Origin: Ktedonobacterales bacterium
GTDB taxonomy: Bacteria; Chloroflexota; Ktedonobacteria; Ktedonobacterales; JADMIN01
Length of the DNA stretch: 30,235 bases
NCBI GenBank assembly: GCA_025450405.1
Contig: JANWHL010000121.1
Span: forward strand, 1 to 30,235
Reading direction: 5' to 3'
The notes under the pieces were generated by a model. That model made no database searches and was not told where the DNA came from. It saw nothing but the letters and a program-made list of their open reading frames with translations. Position 1 is the first letter of the stretch; every line of letters begins with the position of its first letter. Shown here piece by piece: positions 16,829 through 24,572 of this stretch. The translations under genes and the position numbers were made by a program.

Positions 16829-17454
16829 CGAAACGACACACGTGGAGCGCGCTCACGCGGCGCACCCCCCGGCTCGGTCGGTCGGAGGATGGCCATGAGG
16901 ATGGGCAGGCGCTCATCGAGTTCGCGCTCGTCGTCACGTTCCTGCTCTTCCTGTTGGTCGGCGTAACCGATCTGGCCGGACTGTTGGACGCCCACCTGAA
17001 CGTGATCTATGCCGCGCGCCAAGGCGCGCGGACCGGGGCCGTGCTGGGCAATAAGGTCGACGCCGACTGCGCGATCGTCGGCGCCATCCAATCGACACTG
17101 GCCAACCAGCCCAACTTTACGCTCAACAAGATCACCGTCTTCCAGGTGGACCACTCGACTGACCAGCCAACGGGGCTCCAGGACGTGTACGCGGGCAACG
17201 CTCAGTGCGATGCCTCCATGGCGACGATCACTCCGGGCGCGACCAGCGCCACATGGCTGCCCAATGACCCGGCGAAGCCCCCGGCGCGCAACACGACGGA
17301 GTTCCAGGAGGACTACATCGGCGTCACGCTGGACTATTCGTACACGTGGCAGTTCGACCTGTTTGGCAGCGGCTCATTCCAATCCACCGACACGGTCATC
17401 TTCCCGCTGGATGCGCAGGTCGTGCCCACGGTCCCCAAGGGGCAAGGCGGATAG
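16825..17454 (+). CDS. TadE-like protein, type 2, cassette B
   Basis: 209 residues, starting in a 4-base ATGA overlap with the type 1 gene. A polar, basic leader of 26 residues precedes G27-Q-A-L-I-E32-F and the membrane helix. The type 2 signatures are all present: LDAHLNVIYAARQGARTGAVL, DADCAIVGAIQS, LTLNKI-like FTLNKITVFQ, and EDYIGVTLDYSYTWQFDLFGSGSF near the end. The protein closes with a short Pro/Gly/Lys-rich tail. The leader is longer than in cassette A (9 residues). A gap of 118 bases separates it from the TadG-like gene; I see nothing in that gap except the ribosome binding site and a direct repeat of AGCTCGCG. Confidence 0.87.
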   Translation: MTKRHTWSALTRRTPRLGRSEDGHEDGQALIEFALVVTFLLFLLVGVTDLAGLLDAHLNVIYAARQGARTGAVLGNKVDADCAIVGAIQSTLANQPNFTLNKITVFQVDHSTDQPTGLQDVYAGNAQCDASMATITPGATSATWLPNDPAKPPARNTTEFQEDYIGVTLDYSYTWQFDLFGSGSFQSTDTVIFPLDAQVVPTVPKGQGG

Positions 17455-17572
17455 CGCAGTGGGATAGTGCTGGGATGGGAACACTAGCCGACTAGCTCGC
17501 GACACACTAACAGCTCGCGCGCTACCACACATCAGGCGCTATACCAGGCAATGAGAGGTTGAGGGAGAGATC

Positions 17573-19690
17573 ATGGAGCGTACGCAGCGACCAGGCCGAC
17601 GCCAGCACGGCCAGCCCGAGCGCACACCCTGGCGCCGCGCCTCCGTGCGCGCGGCCCGCTCGACCCGCCGGTATGGACGCCAGCGCGGCCAGACGATGAT
17701 CATCTTCGCGTTGTCCATTACCGTGCTGGTGGCGCTTGCCGGGCTCGCCATCGACGTTGTCCGCGCCTACGACCTCTACGCCCGCGAGCAGCGCGCGGCG
17801 GAGGCGGGCGCGCTGGCCGGTGTGCTGTACATGTCGAAGTTCTACAACACACCCGCATCCTCGGATAACCAGTGCGCGATCTCCTCGGCTCTACTGCAGG
17901 TGAACAACGACGGCTTCGGGCCTGGCGCCCTGACCTGTGGCTCGTTGCCCAAGGGCATGAACACCAATTGCACCGGCGAAGTGGCCGACTTCAATACCGG
18001 CGTCACGGTCTGCCACTACGTCGGCTCGAAGACGGGCCTCCAGGTCACGGTGAGCCAGAATATCCAGATCTTCCTGCTCTCGGTGGTCGGCTTCAGCCAG
18101 GTTCCGGTCACCGCGACGGCCGCCGCCGATTATCTCCCGCCGTTCCTGCTCGGCTCCAAGGATCCCGCCGGCGACGGCGGCTACTTTGGTGATGGCGGCC
18201 AGTGCAGCGCGCAGCCGCAGAACTGCAAGACCAAGAACCCGCCCAACCATTTCGCGGCGGCCATCAGTGGCCCCGCGGAGCTCAAAGAGCAGGGCGACCC
18301 CTTCGTCTACTGTGAGGAAGGCAACAGCGCCAATTCGATTATCGACAACGCGGCCACCTCGAGCGGCCCATTGTCGAGCTTCCCGTATGGTTTCCCAACC
18401 AATCACCAGGATACCGGGTCGCTGAAGTGCGGCGCCAACCAGCCCGACACCCAGTACTCCGGCTACGGTCCCCGGAATACGCCGTTCTCCCACGCCTACA
18501 GCTATGCCATTGTGACGGACAAGCCAGTTTCGGTCTGGATCTGGAATCCCAACTACATCCCGACGGTCACCAGCGGCGCCTCGTGTACCGGCCTCACGCA
18601 GGTGGACGGCTTCTACAACTGGGGCAAGAAGTGTACGGGCTACGCCAATTACGGCGTCGTCGGCCTGACCCCGTCGCTCACCACCTTCAGCGATCCGCGG
18701 CTCTACTTCTCGATGGACTACGGTCTCTATAATGTCCAGTCGCTGTATGACCGCAGCCAGGACTTATCCATGACCAGCACGGGGTCCTTTCACCCCGCCG
18801 ACGGCAACCCCAGCGACCTGAAGGCCCTCGGCTGTAACTCCGCGAACCAAGTCTGGCAGGTGGCGACGTCGCTCACGTCGTTCGATGGCCAATGCATCAG
18901 CGCCGCGACCGGCGGCCAGTACGCATGGGATGGAGTTGGCACTATCACCAGTGGGGACATCACGTCGAGCGCGATCGCGAACAACGGCCAGGCTGTCTTC
19001 CGCCTGGCGGCTGAGGCGACCCCATGGGACAACGACGCTACGTGTACTAACACGCTGCTGAACCCGGATGGGGTCTGCGGCTGGGGCATGCACTCCTACG
19101 GCATTAAGATCTGCGATGTCGGGACGGCGCCCAGCCAGGTGCAGAACTGCACGCTCTCGGCCAACGCGTTCATCCAGCCCTGGGAGAACATGGACATTTA
19201 CCTGACCTTCCAGGCGAACAACGGCAACAACGTCATCCCCCTGGCCGATGTCCCGTCGGACTATGCCGGCCACACGGTTAGCGTCTCGGTCTTTGATCCC
19301 GGCGATTCCTTTGGCAATCCCACCGACCTGCAGTTCGCCATCGTCCCCGCGTCGGTGGACGACAATGGCGCGGCCAACCCGCCGTACGCCGATCCAGCGT
19401 TCAGCACCAATGTCGCCGGCCAGTCTCCACCGCGGAACATCAGCCAGAAGTGCCCCGCCGCGGTCCCCGCGCAGTACTGTCCGCCAAGTGGCAGGGCCTG
19501 GTGGGTGAACGCGTCCAACAACGACGATCAGGTGTATAACGGCGTGTGGGTCACGGTCACGTTCCAGCTGCCTCCCGGCTATAAGGGCGGCGAGTGGTGG
19601 TTTACCGCGCTCTCGAGTGGCAGCAGCTTCGACCAGCTCGCGGTCGAGTTCCAGGGCAACGGCTCAAGCCCAGTCCACCTCGTGCTTTGA
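17573..19690 (+). CDS. TadG-like protein with large exported domain, cassette B
   Basis: 705 residues, the longest of the three. ATG 17573 has GAGGGAGAG just upstream. A strongly basic leader (about 12 Arg) precedes G39-Q-T-M-I-I-F45, the membrane helix, and YDLYAREQRAAEAGALAGVLYM. The exported region keeps the shared blocks: ISGPAELKEQGDPFVYCEE, GFPTNH, WIWNPNYIP, SDPRLYFSMDYGLY, FRLAAEAT, CGWGMHSYGIKIC, VFDPGDS, VYNGVW and SPVHLVL at the C-terminus. Extra length comes from loops around the WGKKCTGY block and the final third. Cys residues at several shared positions suggest conserved disulfides. The protein is predicted to be anchored by the single N-terminal helix with the bulk outside. A hairpin follows the stop. 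Confidence 0.87.
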   Translation: MERTQRPGRRQHGQPERTPWRRASVRAARSTRRYGRQRGQTMIIFALSITVLVALAGLAIDVVRAYDLYAREQRAAEAGALAGVLYMSKFYNTPASSDNQCAISSALLQVNNDGFGPGALTCGSLPKGMNTNCTGEVADFNTGVTVCHYVGSKTGLQVTVSQNIQIFLLSVVGFSQVPVTATAAADYLPPFLLGSKDPAGDGGYFGDGGQCSAQPQNCKTKNPPNHFAAAISGPAELKEQGDPFVYCEEGNSANSIIDNAATSSGPLSSFPYGFPTNHQDTGSLKCGANQPDTQYSGYGPRNTPFSHAYSYAIVTDKPVSVWIWNPNYIPTVTSGASCTGLTQVDGFYNWGKKCTGYANYGVVGLTPSLTTFSDPRLYFSMDYGLYNVQSLYDRSQDLSMTSTGSFHPADGNPSDLKALGCNSANQVWQVATSLTSFDGQCISAATGGQYAWDGVGTITSGDITSSAIANNGQAVFRLAAEATPWDNDATCTNTLLNPDGVCGWGMHSYGIKICDVGTAPSQVQNCTLSANAFIQPWENMDIYLTFQANNGNNVIPLADVPSDYAGHTVSVSVFDPGDSFGNPTDLQFAIVPASVDDNGAANPPYADPAFSTNVAGQSPPRNISQKCPAAVPAQYCPPSGRAWWVNASNNDDQVYNGVWVTVTFQLPPGYKGGEWWFTALSSGSSFDQLAVEFQGNGSSPVHLVL

Positions 19691-19719
19691 GCGGACGCTC
19701 GACGTTGGAATGTCCAGGA

Positions 19720-19743
19720 GGCCCGGCCAGGGGTGGCCGGGCT
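19720..19743 (+). terminator. Hairpin after cassette B
   Basis: GCCCGGCCA (19721-19729) and TGGCCGGGC (19734-19742) form a perfect 9-bp stem with a GGGG loop, followed by TCTCTTCG. It lies 30 bases after the stop. The short pyrimidine run supports a terminator. Confidence 0.55.
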
Positions 19744-19761
19744 CTCTTCGTGGTGATGTGA

Positions 19762-19794
19762 CTCCTCACCCCCGGCCTCTCTCCATTGCGATGG
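19762..19794. repeat. REP-like element, partial copy 2
   Basis: CTCCTCACCCCCGGCCTCTC followed by TCCATTGCGATGG. It matches the first two thirds of copy 3 but the closing arm is lost. Orientation is opposite to copy 1. Confidence 0.6.
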
Positions 19795-19824
19795 CCAGGT
19801 TGGCGGCACACGCGGCGGCTGGGT

Positions 19825-19865
19825 GTCCTCACCCCCGGCCCCTCTCCATTGCGATGGAGAGGGGA
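19825..19865. repeat. REP-like element, copy 3
   Basis: GTCCTCACCCCCGG is followed by the perfect inverted repeat CCCCTCTCCAT / ATGGAGAGGGG with a TGCG tip. It shares the CTCACCCCCGG flank and CCCCTCTCC arms with copy 1 at 1040-1077, in reverse orientation. Only the palindrome centre differs (ATTGCGAT here, CCGCGG there). Confidence 0.65.
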
Positions 19866-19904
19866 GCCAGGACCACGGCGATCGAGCGGTGATGGCGGGC
19901 GGAT

Positions 19905-20260
19905 CGGGTGGCGAGGGTGCGGGATTGGATGCCGCGTCGAACCCTGGGCGCCGGGCGAAGCGCCGGTGCGGCGGATGAATATGGCGGCGACCAGGGGCAA
20001 GTGGGGTGGTGCGGCGAGGATGCGGAATGGAAGGTCTGCGGGTACGTGCCCTGGCGGCGGGCCGCCAGCGAGACGGGTGAACATGACGGTGGCCACCAAG
20101 GGGGGGCCGGGTGGTGGAGCGAGGAGGCGCCCTGAAGGACGCGGCGAATCCGCGCCGGCGCGCGGGGTGGTTGGGGGCCGCCGGCGATTTTCGAGGGAAC
20201 CCTGGGCGTGGGGCGGGGTGCCAGTGAGGCGGATGAAAGGACGTGGCCACCCGTCGGCGT
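19905..20260. repeat. Three degenerate tandem repeats, about 105-bp period
   Basis: GCGAGG-anchored units begin at about 19911, 20014 and 20119 (spacing 103 and 105). Each is followed by a CCCTGGCG or CCCTGGGCG block (19942, 20049, 20200) and a GGCGGATGAA / ACGGGTGAAC block (19971, 20072, 20228). The third unit carries an insertion of roughly 45 bases. The whole gap 19691-20274 between cassette B and ctaA has no gene that I can support; it consists of the hairpin, two REP-like elements and these units. Confidence 0.55.
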
Positions 20261-20274
20261 CGTGACGTTCACGC

Positions 20275-21372
20275 TCAGGCATCGGCGGTCCCCCCGGCCT
20301 CCGTTGTCGTCGCTGCCGTACTTGGCACGCTCAGCGCGCTGGTCCGTGGGCGTGCGCGGGCGGCCTGTCGCGCCCGAGCCGCCTCCAGATTCACGCGTGG
20401 CCGGATAGCCGCCGGCCGTGGCAGCGCGTGGAGGAAGAGATAGCTCACCACCAGGAAGTACAGGGCCAGCAGGCCGCTGTGCGTGAGCCGGCTAAAGAGG
20501 CCGTCCCCAGAGAACACGACGTACGCGCCCGCGAGCGCCTGCAGCGCCACCAGAACGAGCGCGAATCCGCTCGCCCGCGCGAGGTCCGGCCGCGCGCGAC
20601 GCATGCGGCGCGCCCAGAGGTAGACCCCGGCCGTCGCCAGCAGCAGCACGAGCCCCGCGGACCGATGCGAGAACACGATGCCGGTCGAACCTGAGAGCGA
20701 AGGCACCACCGCGCCCTTGCAGAGGGGCCAGTCGGGACAGGCGGGTCCGAGCCCAAGATGCTCGATGTAGGCGCCAAGGTAGCCCACGACGTAGGTTAGC
20801 CCAATCAGGCCGAGGGCCACCCACGGGAACGTGCGCGGCCGCGGCCGGTCGCGCACGGCGTCCGACCCACGCGCCTCGAAGAGCACCGCCGCCAGGAGGA
20901 CCACACTCACCAGGGTCACCAGCGAGTTGCCGAAGTGGACGGCCAGCACGACGGGCTGCTTGGGATAGGCGACCACGAGCGCCCCCAGCTCGGCCTCCGC
21001 CACCAGCACCACCAGCATTAGCGGGACGAGCACCCGCACCTCGAGACGTTGGCGGAAATAGACCAGCGCGCCCACCGCCAACGCCACGATTAGCACGCCC
21101 TCGATCCCCGTCACCACGCGGTGGCTGTACTCGATGGCCGTCTTGACCGCGAATTCCGGGATCCACTTGCCGTGGCAGAGCGGCCAGGTGCCGCCACAGC
21201 CTTCGCCCGACCCGGTGTTCGTGACGACGGTGCCCATGACGTAGACGAGGAACATCCCCACGGCGGCCACCGCGGCGAGCACCCGCACCACGCCGCGCCT
21301 CTCCGCGGGCGTCGCGGGCAGGCGGCGGGGCGGGCGTCGCGCGCTCGTTGTGGTCGCGCCGTTCGTTCGCAT
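20275..21372 (-). CDS. ctaA: Heme A synthase CtaA/COX15
   Basis: 365 residues. Heme A synthase oxidises the methyl group of heme O to a formyl group in the membrane, supplying heme A to aa3-type cytochrome oxidase. The two-fold CtaA design is complete: Cys59 and Cys66 (GEGCGGTWPLCHG) in the first outer loop; Glu81 and His84 in EYSHR; His146 in VHFGNS; second-half Cys212 and Cys218 (ACPDWPLCKG); His236 in FSHR; and His298 in LTHSG. Spacings Cys-7-Cys and Glu-3-His equal those of Bacillus CtaA. Eight membrane helices are expected. Extra tails (about 25 residues at the N-terminus, 55 at the C-terminus) are low-complexity. The start is the ATG at 21370-21372; GGAAAG is a weak ribosome binding site. 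No ctaB or oxidase genes are adjacent. Four 16-bp repeats lie just upstream. Confidence 0.95.
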   Translation of the reverse strand: MRTNGATTTSARRPPRRLPATPAERRGVVRVLAAVAAVGMFLVYVMGTVVTNTGSGEGCGGTWPLCHGKWIPEFAVKTAIEYSHRVVTGIEGVLIVALAVGALVYFRQRLEVRVLVPLMLVVLVAEAELGALVVAYPKQPVVLAVHFGNSLVTLVSVVLLAAVLFEARGSDAVRDRPRPRTFPWVALGLIGLTYVVGYLGAYIEHLGLGPACPDWPLCKGAVVPSLSGSTGIVFSHRSAGLVLLLATAGVYLWARRMRRARPDLARASGFALVLVALQALAGAYVVFSGDGLFSRLTHSGLLALYFLVVSYLFLHALPRPAAIRPRVNLEAARARQAARARPRTSALSVPSTAATTTEAGGTADA

Positions 21373-21749
21373 TGGGGGATCACTTTCCGGCGAGATGCGT
21401 GCGGGAAATCACCTGGGATGCGCCAGCAAAGGGATGTGCCAACCATGGGACGCGCCAACCGTGGGATGCGCCAACATGCGCCGCGCTCGGGGCCGCCGGG
21501 GTCTCTCGTCCTCAAGATACGGCATTCCACCGCCGGCTGTAAACCCCTTCGACACCGGATATGGTCTGGCCGGGCACTCATGACGGACGCGCTTGTGCGC
21601 GCGAGTGCTGGCGGGAGAGGCGACGATGCGCGCATGATCTCGTTCATGCGCGGGGTGAAGTGCGCGGGCGCCACGGCAGAGCGCGGTGGATCGTGCTCGC
21701 GATGGAAAACCTTGGCGAGTTTATATCACACAATGAGGAGGACGCGGCC
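21373..21749. other. Divergent intergenic region between ctaA and the ROK kinase
   Basis: Besides the 16-bp repeats (21415-21478), the region has a short AT-rich patch (GTTTATATCACAC, 21719-21731) directly before the kinase ribosome binding site. It could contain a -10 box, but I find no -35 partner. I see no gene. Confidence 0.4.
21415..21478. repeat. Four tandem 16-bp repeats upstream of ctaA
   Basis: Units begin at 21415, 21431, 21447 and 21463 and run without gaps. The consensus is GGGATGYGCCAACCRT; units 2 to 4 differ from each other by one to four bases and the first ends AGCAAA. The array begins 43 bases upstream of the ctaA start codon on the opposite strand, a position suited to an operator with several sites or to a 5' leader element of ctaA. 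Confidence 0.8.
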
Positions 21750-22655
21750 ATGCGGCAGGTTTGGGGCGGCATCGAAGGCGGTGGTACCAAGTTCAACTGC
21801 CTGCTGGGGACAGGGCCCGACGCGATCCTCGCCGAACGCACCCTCCCTACCACGAGTCCAGGTGAGACCCTGGGCGCTGTCGCCCGCTTCTTCGAGGAGC
21901 ACGTGGGGTCGGAGTCGGGACAGGGCCTCGCCGGTCTTGGCATCGCGTGCTTTGGGCCGATCGATCTCAATCCCCGATCCCCGACCTACGGCAGCGTCAC
22001 GACCACGCCCAAGCCAGGGTGGTCTGGCGCCGAGGTGGTGGGCTTTTTCCGCGGTCGCTTTGGCGTCCCCATCGGCTGGGACACCGACGTCAACGGCGCG
22101 GCCCTCGGCGAGCTGCGCTGGGGCGCTGGCCGTGGCCTCGACAGCCTGGTGTACATCACCGTCGGCACGGGCATCGGCGGCGGCGCCATTGTCGGCGGTC
22201 GGCCGCTCCACGGCCTGCTCCACCCCGAGATGGGCCATATTCCCGTCACGCCCGCGATCCAGGCCGCCGGTCCGGGCGTCTGCCCGTATCACGGCGGCTG
22301 GTGCCTGGAGGGCGTCGCCTCTGGGCCGGCGCTTGCGCGCCGCGCCGGCCGGCCCGCGCCCACGATCCCGGCCGACGATCCAATCTGGGAGGACGAGGCC
22401 CGCGCACTGGGCTTCGCCGCTGCCACGATCGCCCTCACGCTCTCCCCCGAGCGCATCATCTTCGGCGGCGGCGTCCTGAAGCAGGAGCAACTCTATCCCC
22501 GTATTCGCCACCACTGCCTCGCCGCGCTCAACGGATACCTGCGCGTCCCCGCCATCACCGATCACATCGACACCTACATTGCGGCGCCGGGCCTGGGCGA
22601 CCGCGCGGGCGCGCTGGGCGCGCTCGCTCTCGGGATCGACGCCGCTCGCCCTTGA
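21750..22655 (+). CDS. ROK-family sugar kinase, fructokinase type
   Basis: 301 residues. ATG 21750 follows GAGGAGG with 8-base spacing; an ATG at 21702 in frame is less likely because it would place this site inside the gene. The N-terminal GGIEGGGTKF is the ATP-phosphate loop of ROK kinases. DTDVNGAALGE contains the catalytic base Asp113; VYITVGTGIGGGAIVGG is the second phosphate segment. HPEMGH (H158, E160, H163) binds sugar and metal, and C178-x2-H181-x3-C185 completes a zinc site, in the pattern of the Bacillus YdhR/GmuE fructokinases (one residue longer than the usual C-x2-H-x-x-C). Fructose is the likely substrate, but mannose or glucose cannot be excluded. No sugar transporter or regulator is near, so the pathway link is unknown. 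Confidence 0.9.
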   Translation: MRQVWGGIEGGGTKFNCLLGTGPDAILAERTLPTTSPGETLGAVARFFEEHVGSESGQGLAGLGIACFGPIDLNPRSPTYGSVTTTPKPGWSGAEVVGFFRGRFGVPIGWDTDVNGAALGELRWGAGRGLDSLVYITVGTGIGGGAIVGGRPLHGLLHPEMGHIPVTPAIQAAGPGVCPYHGGWCLEGVASGPALARRAGRPAPTIPADDPIWEDEARALGFAAATIALTLSPERIIFGGGVLKQEQLYPRIRHHCLAALNGYLRVPAITDHIDTYIAAPGLGDRAGALGALALGIDAARP

Positions 22656-22856
22656 TCCGCCGGGGCGCGACGCCCGATCGGTTGCGGCGCTAACTCTCTC
22701 TCAGCTTGACCCAAAAGTACCACCAAACGACCTGATCGGGCTATCGCACAAGATCGGTGTTACCATACGTCCGGCTTGCGGTTCTACCCAATAGGGGAAG
22801 TGTACCCGTCGATAGCTTGCTGTCGGCGTGTACCTGGGTGGAGGAGGCAGGTGCCA

Positions 22857-23750
22857 ATGCCGCAACGGCGTCCGGTGGGGGGCCGCGCGCGCGGACGGTC
22901 GCGCCGACAGTCTGGTGGAACAAGACGCAAGGGCGAGCATGACTGGCTTCGTGGCCGGTCGCGCGGGCAAGCGCTGGTCGAGTTCGCCCTGGTCGCGCCG
23001 CTCTTCTTTCTAATCTTTTTCAGCATTATCGAATTCGCGCTGATCATGGCCGCGATGGGTGGCTACAACTTCGCGGTGCGCGACGGCGCGCGGGTCGGCG
23101 CGCTGCTCGGCCGCACGAGCGCCACCGCGGATGCGCAGATCGTGTCGACGGTTCGCTCCCACGTGCTGGGTCTGGTCATGGCCCGGGCCAGCGAAGTGGA
23201 CATCTATCGCTCCACGTCCGATGGGCAGTGTCTCTCGGCACCCATCGGTACGGTCGCCACGGTGTCGGTAGACAACGGCGCGTGCGCGAAGGATCAATAC
23301 AATCTCGACGGCACGTGCCAGGGCGGCACCTGCGGCGGCGCGGGCTGGCCCATCAATGACCGGAACGACTCGCTCACCAGCGCCGATTATCTGGGCGTGC
23401 GCGTCAAATACACGTATACCTACCTCACCGCGTTCATCGCGATGTCCGGATCCTCGCTGGCGCTGGATGCCACGTCCGTGCAGCGCATCGAACCCCAGGG
23501 GTTCTCCCAGCGCGCGCCCGCGACCGCAAGCGCCGCCAGGCACGCTGGGCCGCGTTCGTGGGGCTGGCAGACCAGCGCATGGGGATGGACGATCGGGGTC
23601 GTTGCGGCGGATGTCCCGCGTCGCGATGTCCCGCGCTACGATGTACAGCGCTATAAGTCATGTGGTGCCGGCGCGTCGCGCGCCGGCCCCGGCACGACCG
23701 CGCGGACTGCCACCGCGTGTGCCAGAACCGTACGGTGTACCACCGGGTAA
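22857..23750 (+). CDS. TadE-like protein, type 1, cassette C
   Basis: 297 residues from ATG 22857, with GAGGAGG 9 bases upstream. A leader of 36 residues with about 13 Arg precedes G37-Q-A-L-V-E42-F and the membrane helix. Type 1 blocks FAVRDGARVGALLGR, VRSHVLGLVMARASEVDIYRS, DYLGVRVKYTYTYLTAFIAMSGSS and SVQRIEPQG follow. The tail after RIEPQ is about 85 residues, twice that of A and B. It includes a 5-residue repeat (ADVPR, RDVPR, YDVQR; three 15-bp DNA units at 23607-23651) and ends in a Thr/Ala/Arg/Cys-rich stretch of low complexity. That last part looks like GC-rich noncoding sequence read through, so a lost upstream stop is possible. The gap to the type 2 gene is 87 bases, so coupling seen in A and B is absent. 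Confidence 0.83.
   Translation: MPQRRPVGGRARGRSRRQSGGTRRKGEHDWLRGRSRGQALVEFALVAPLFFLIFFSIIEFALIMAAMGGYNFAVRDGARVGALLGRTSATADAQIVSTVRSHVLGLVMARASEVDIYRSTSDGQCLSAPIGTVATVSVDNGACAKDQYNLDGTCQGGTCGGAGWPINDRNDSLTSADYLGVRVKYTYTYLTAFIAMSGSSLALDATSVQRIEPQGFSQRAPATASAARHAGPRSWGWQTSAWGWTIGVVAADVPRRDVPRYDVQRYKSCGAGASRAGPGTTARTATACARTVRCTTG
23607..23651 (+). repeat. Three tandem 15-bp repeats inside the cassette C type 1 gene
   Basis: Units GCGGATGTCCCGCGT, CGCGATGTCCCGCGC and TACGATGTACAGCGC are in frame and encode x-D-V-P/Q-R. The length is a multiple of three, so unit loss or gain would leave the frame intact. Confidence 0.75.
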
Positions 23751-23837
23751 ACCGCGGGCAGGCTTCCAGGACAGAGCCGCTCGCCAGCGTGGGTGCCAAC
23801 CAATGCGCGCTGGCGGCGACACAGGGGAGGGAGTCAG

Positions 23838-24485
23838 ATGGAGCCCAACAGCATGCCAGCCATGCGTCGCCGTCGCCTTCCGGCGCCACGGGCGGCCCGC
23901 GCTTCGCGCTTCACCCGTGCGGGTGCGCGCGGCCAAGCCATTATCGAGTTCGCGTTCTTCTTCGTCGTCATCATGTTTCTTCTGGCCGGCGTCGTGGATA
24001 TCGGCGGCCTGTTAAATGTGCACCTCGCCGTCGTCTATGCCTCGCGTCAGGGCGCGCGCACCGGCTCGGCCGTCGGGCCGATCCCCACGGCGGATTGCGC
24101 CATCATCGGCGCGGTGCACTCGGCGCTCCTCTCGCAGCCCAACCTGACCCTCAACACCATCACCATCTATAAGGCTGGTTCCAACGGGCAACCCACAACC
24201 ACGTCGGGCGGCGCATTGGCGGAGGATGTCTATCCTGGCGCCGTGGACTGCGTGGGTGGGGTCATCACCAGTACGGTATCGGGCATGCCCGTCACCGCGT
24301 CGCCCGACAACTGGGATCCCGCCGTCGACGCGACTCTCCGTGTCATTACGCCGTTTGCCGAAGACTCCCTCGGCGTTCAGCTGCGGTACACGTACACCTT
24401 CCATTTCAGCCTTTTGGGCGCCACCTTCACCTCCTCCGACAATGCCGTGTTCCCGATGGAGCCATCAGGCGGTACGTCATCATGA
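23838..24485 (+). CDS. TadE-like protein, type 2, cassette C
   Basis: 215 residues. ATG 23838 follows GGGGAGGGAG; the frame is open to 23793 but without a site. The leader is Arg/Ala/Pro-rich (31 residues), then G32-Q-A-I-I-E37-F and the membrane helix. Type 2 blocks are LNVHLAVVYASRQGARTGSA, TADCAIIGAVHS, LTLNTITIYKAG and EDSLGVQLRYTYTFHFSLLGATF. A Cys pair (in ADCAI and VDCVGG) matches positions in A and B. The protein ends in a Ser/Gly-rich tail. The TadG-like gene starts 87 bases later. Confidence 0.86.
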   Translation: MEPNSMPAMRRRRLPAPRAARASRFTRAGARGQAIIEFAFFFVVIMFLLAGVVDIGGLLNVHLAVVYASRQGARTGSAVGPIPTADCAIIGAVHSALLSQPNLTLNTITIYKAGSNGQPTTTSGGALAEDVYPGAVDCVGGVITSTVSGMPVTASPDNWDPAVDATLRVITPFAEDSLGVQLRYTYTFHFSLLGATFTSSDNAVFPMEPSGGTSS

Positions 24486-24572
24486 GGGCAGCGACGGGGA
24501 AGGCCATACCAATCATTGATGGCTAAGGCGACGCCGCGAGTGGTGGTTGCGATGGAGTGGAGGAGCGTATCT

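Noticed and set aside
21415..21478. CRISPR array
   Set aside because: Units are 16 bases, contiguous, without spacers, and no cas genes are present.
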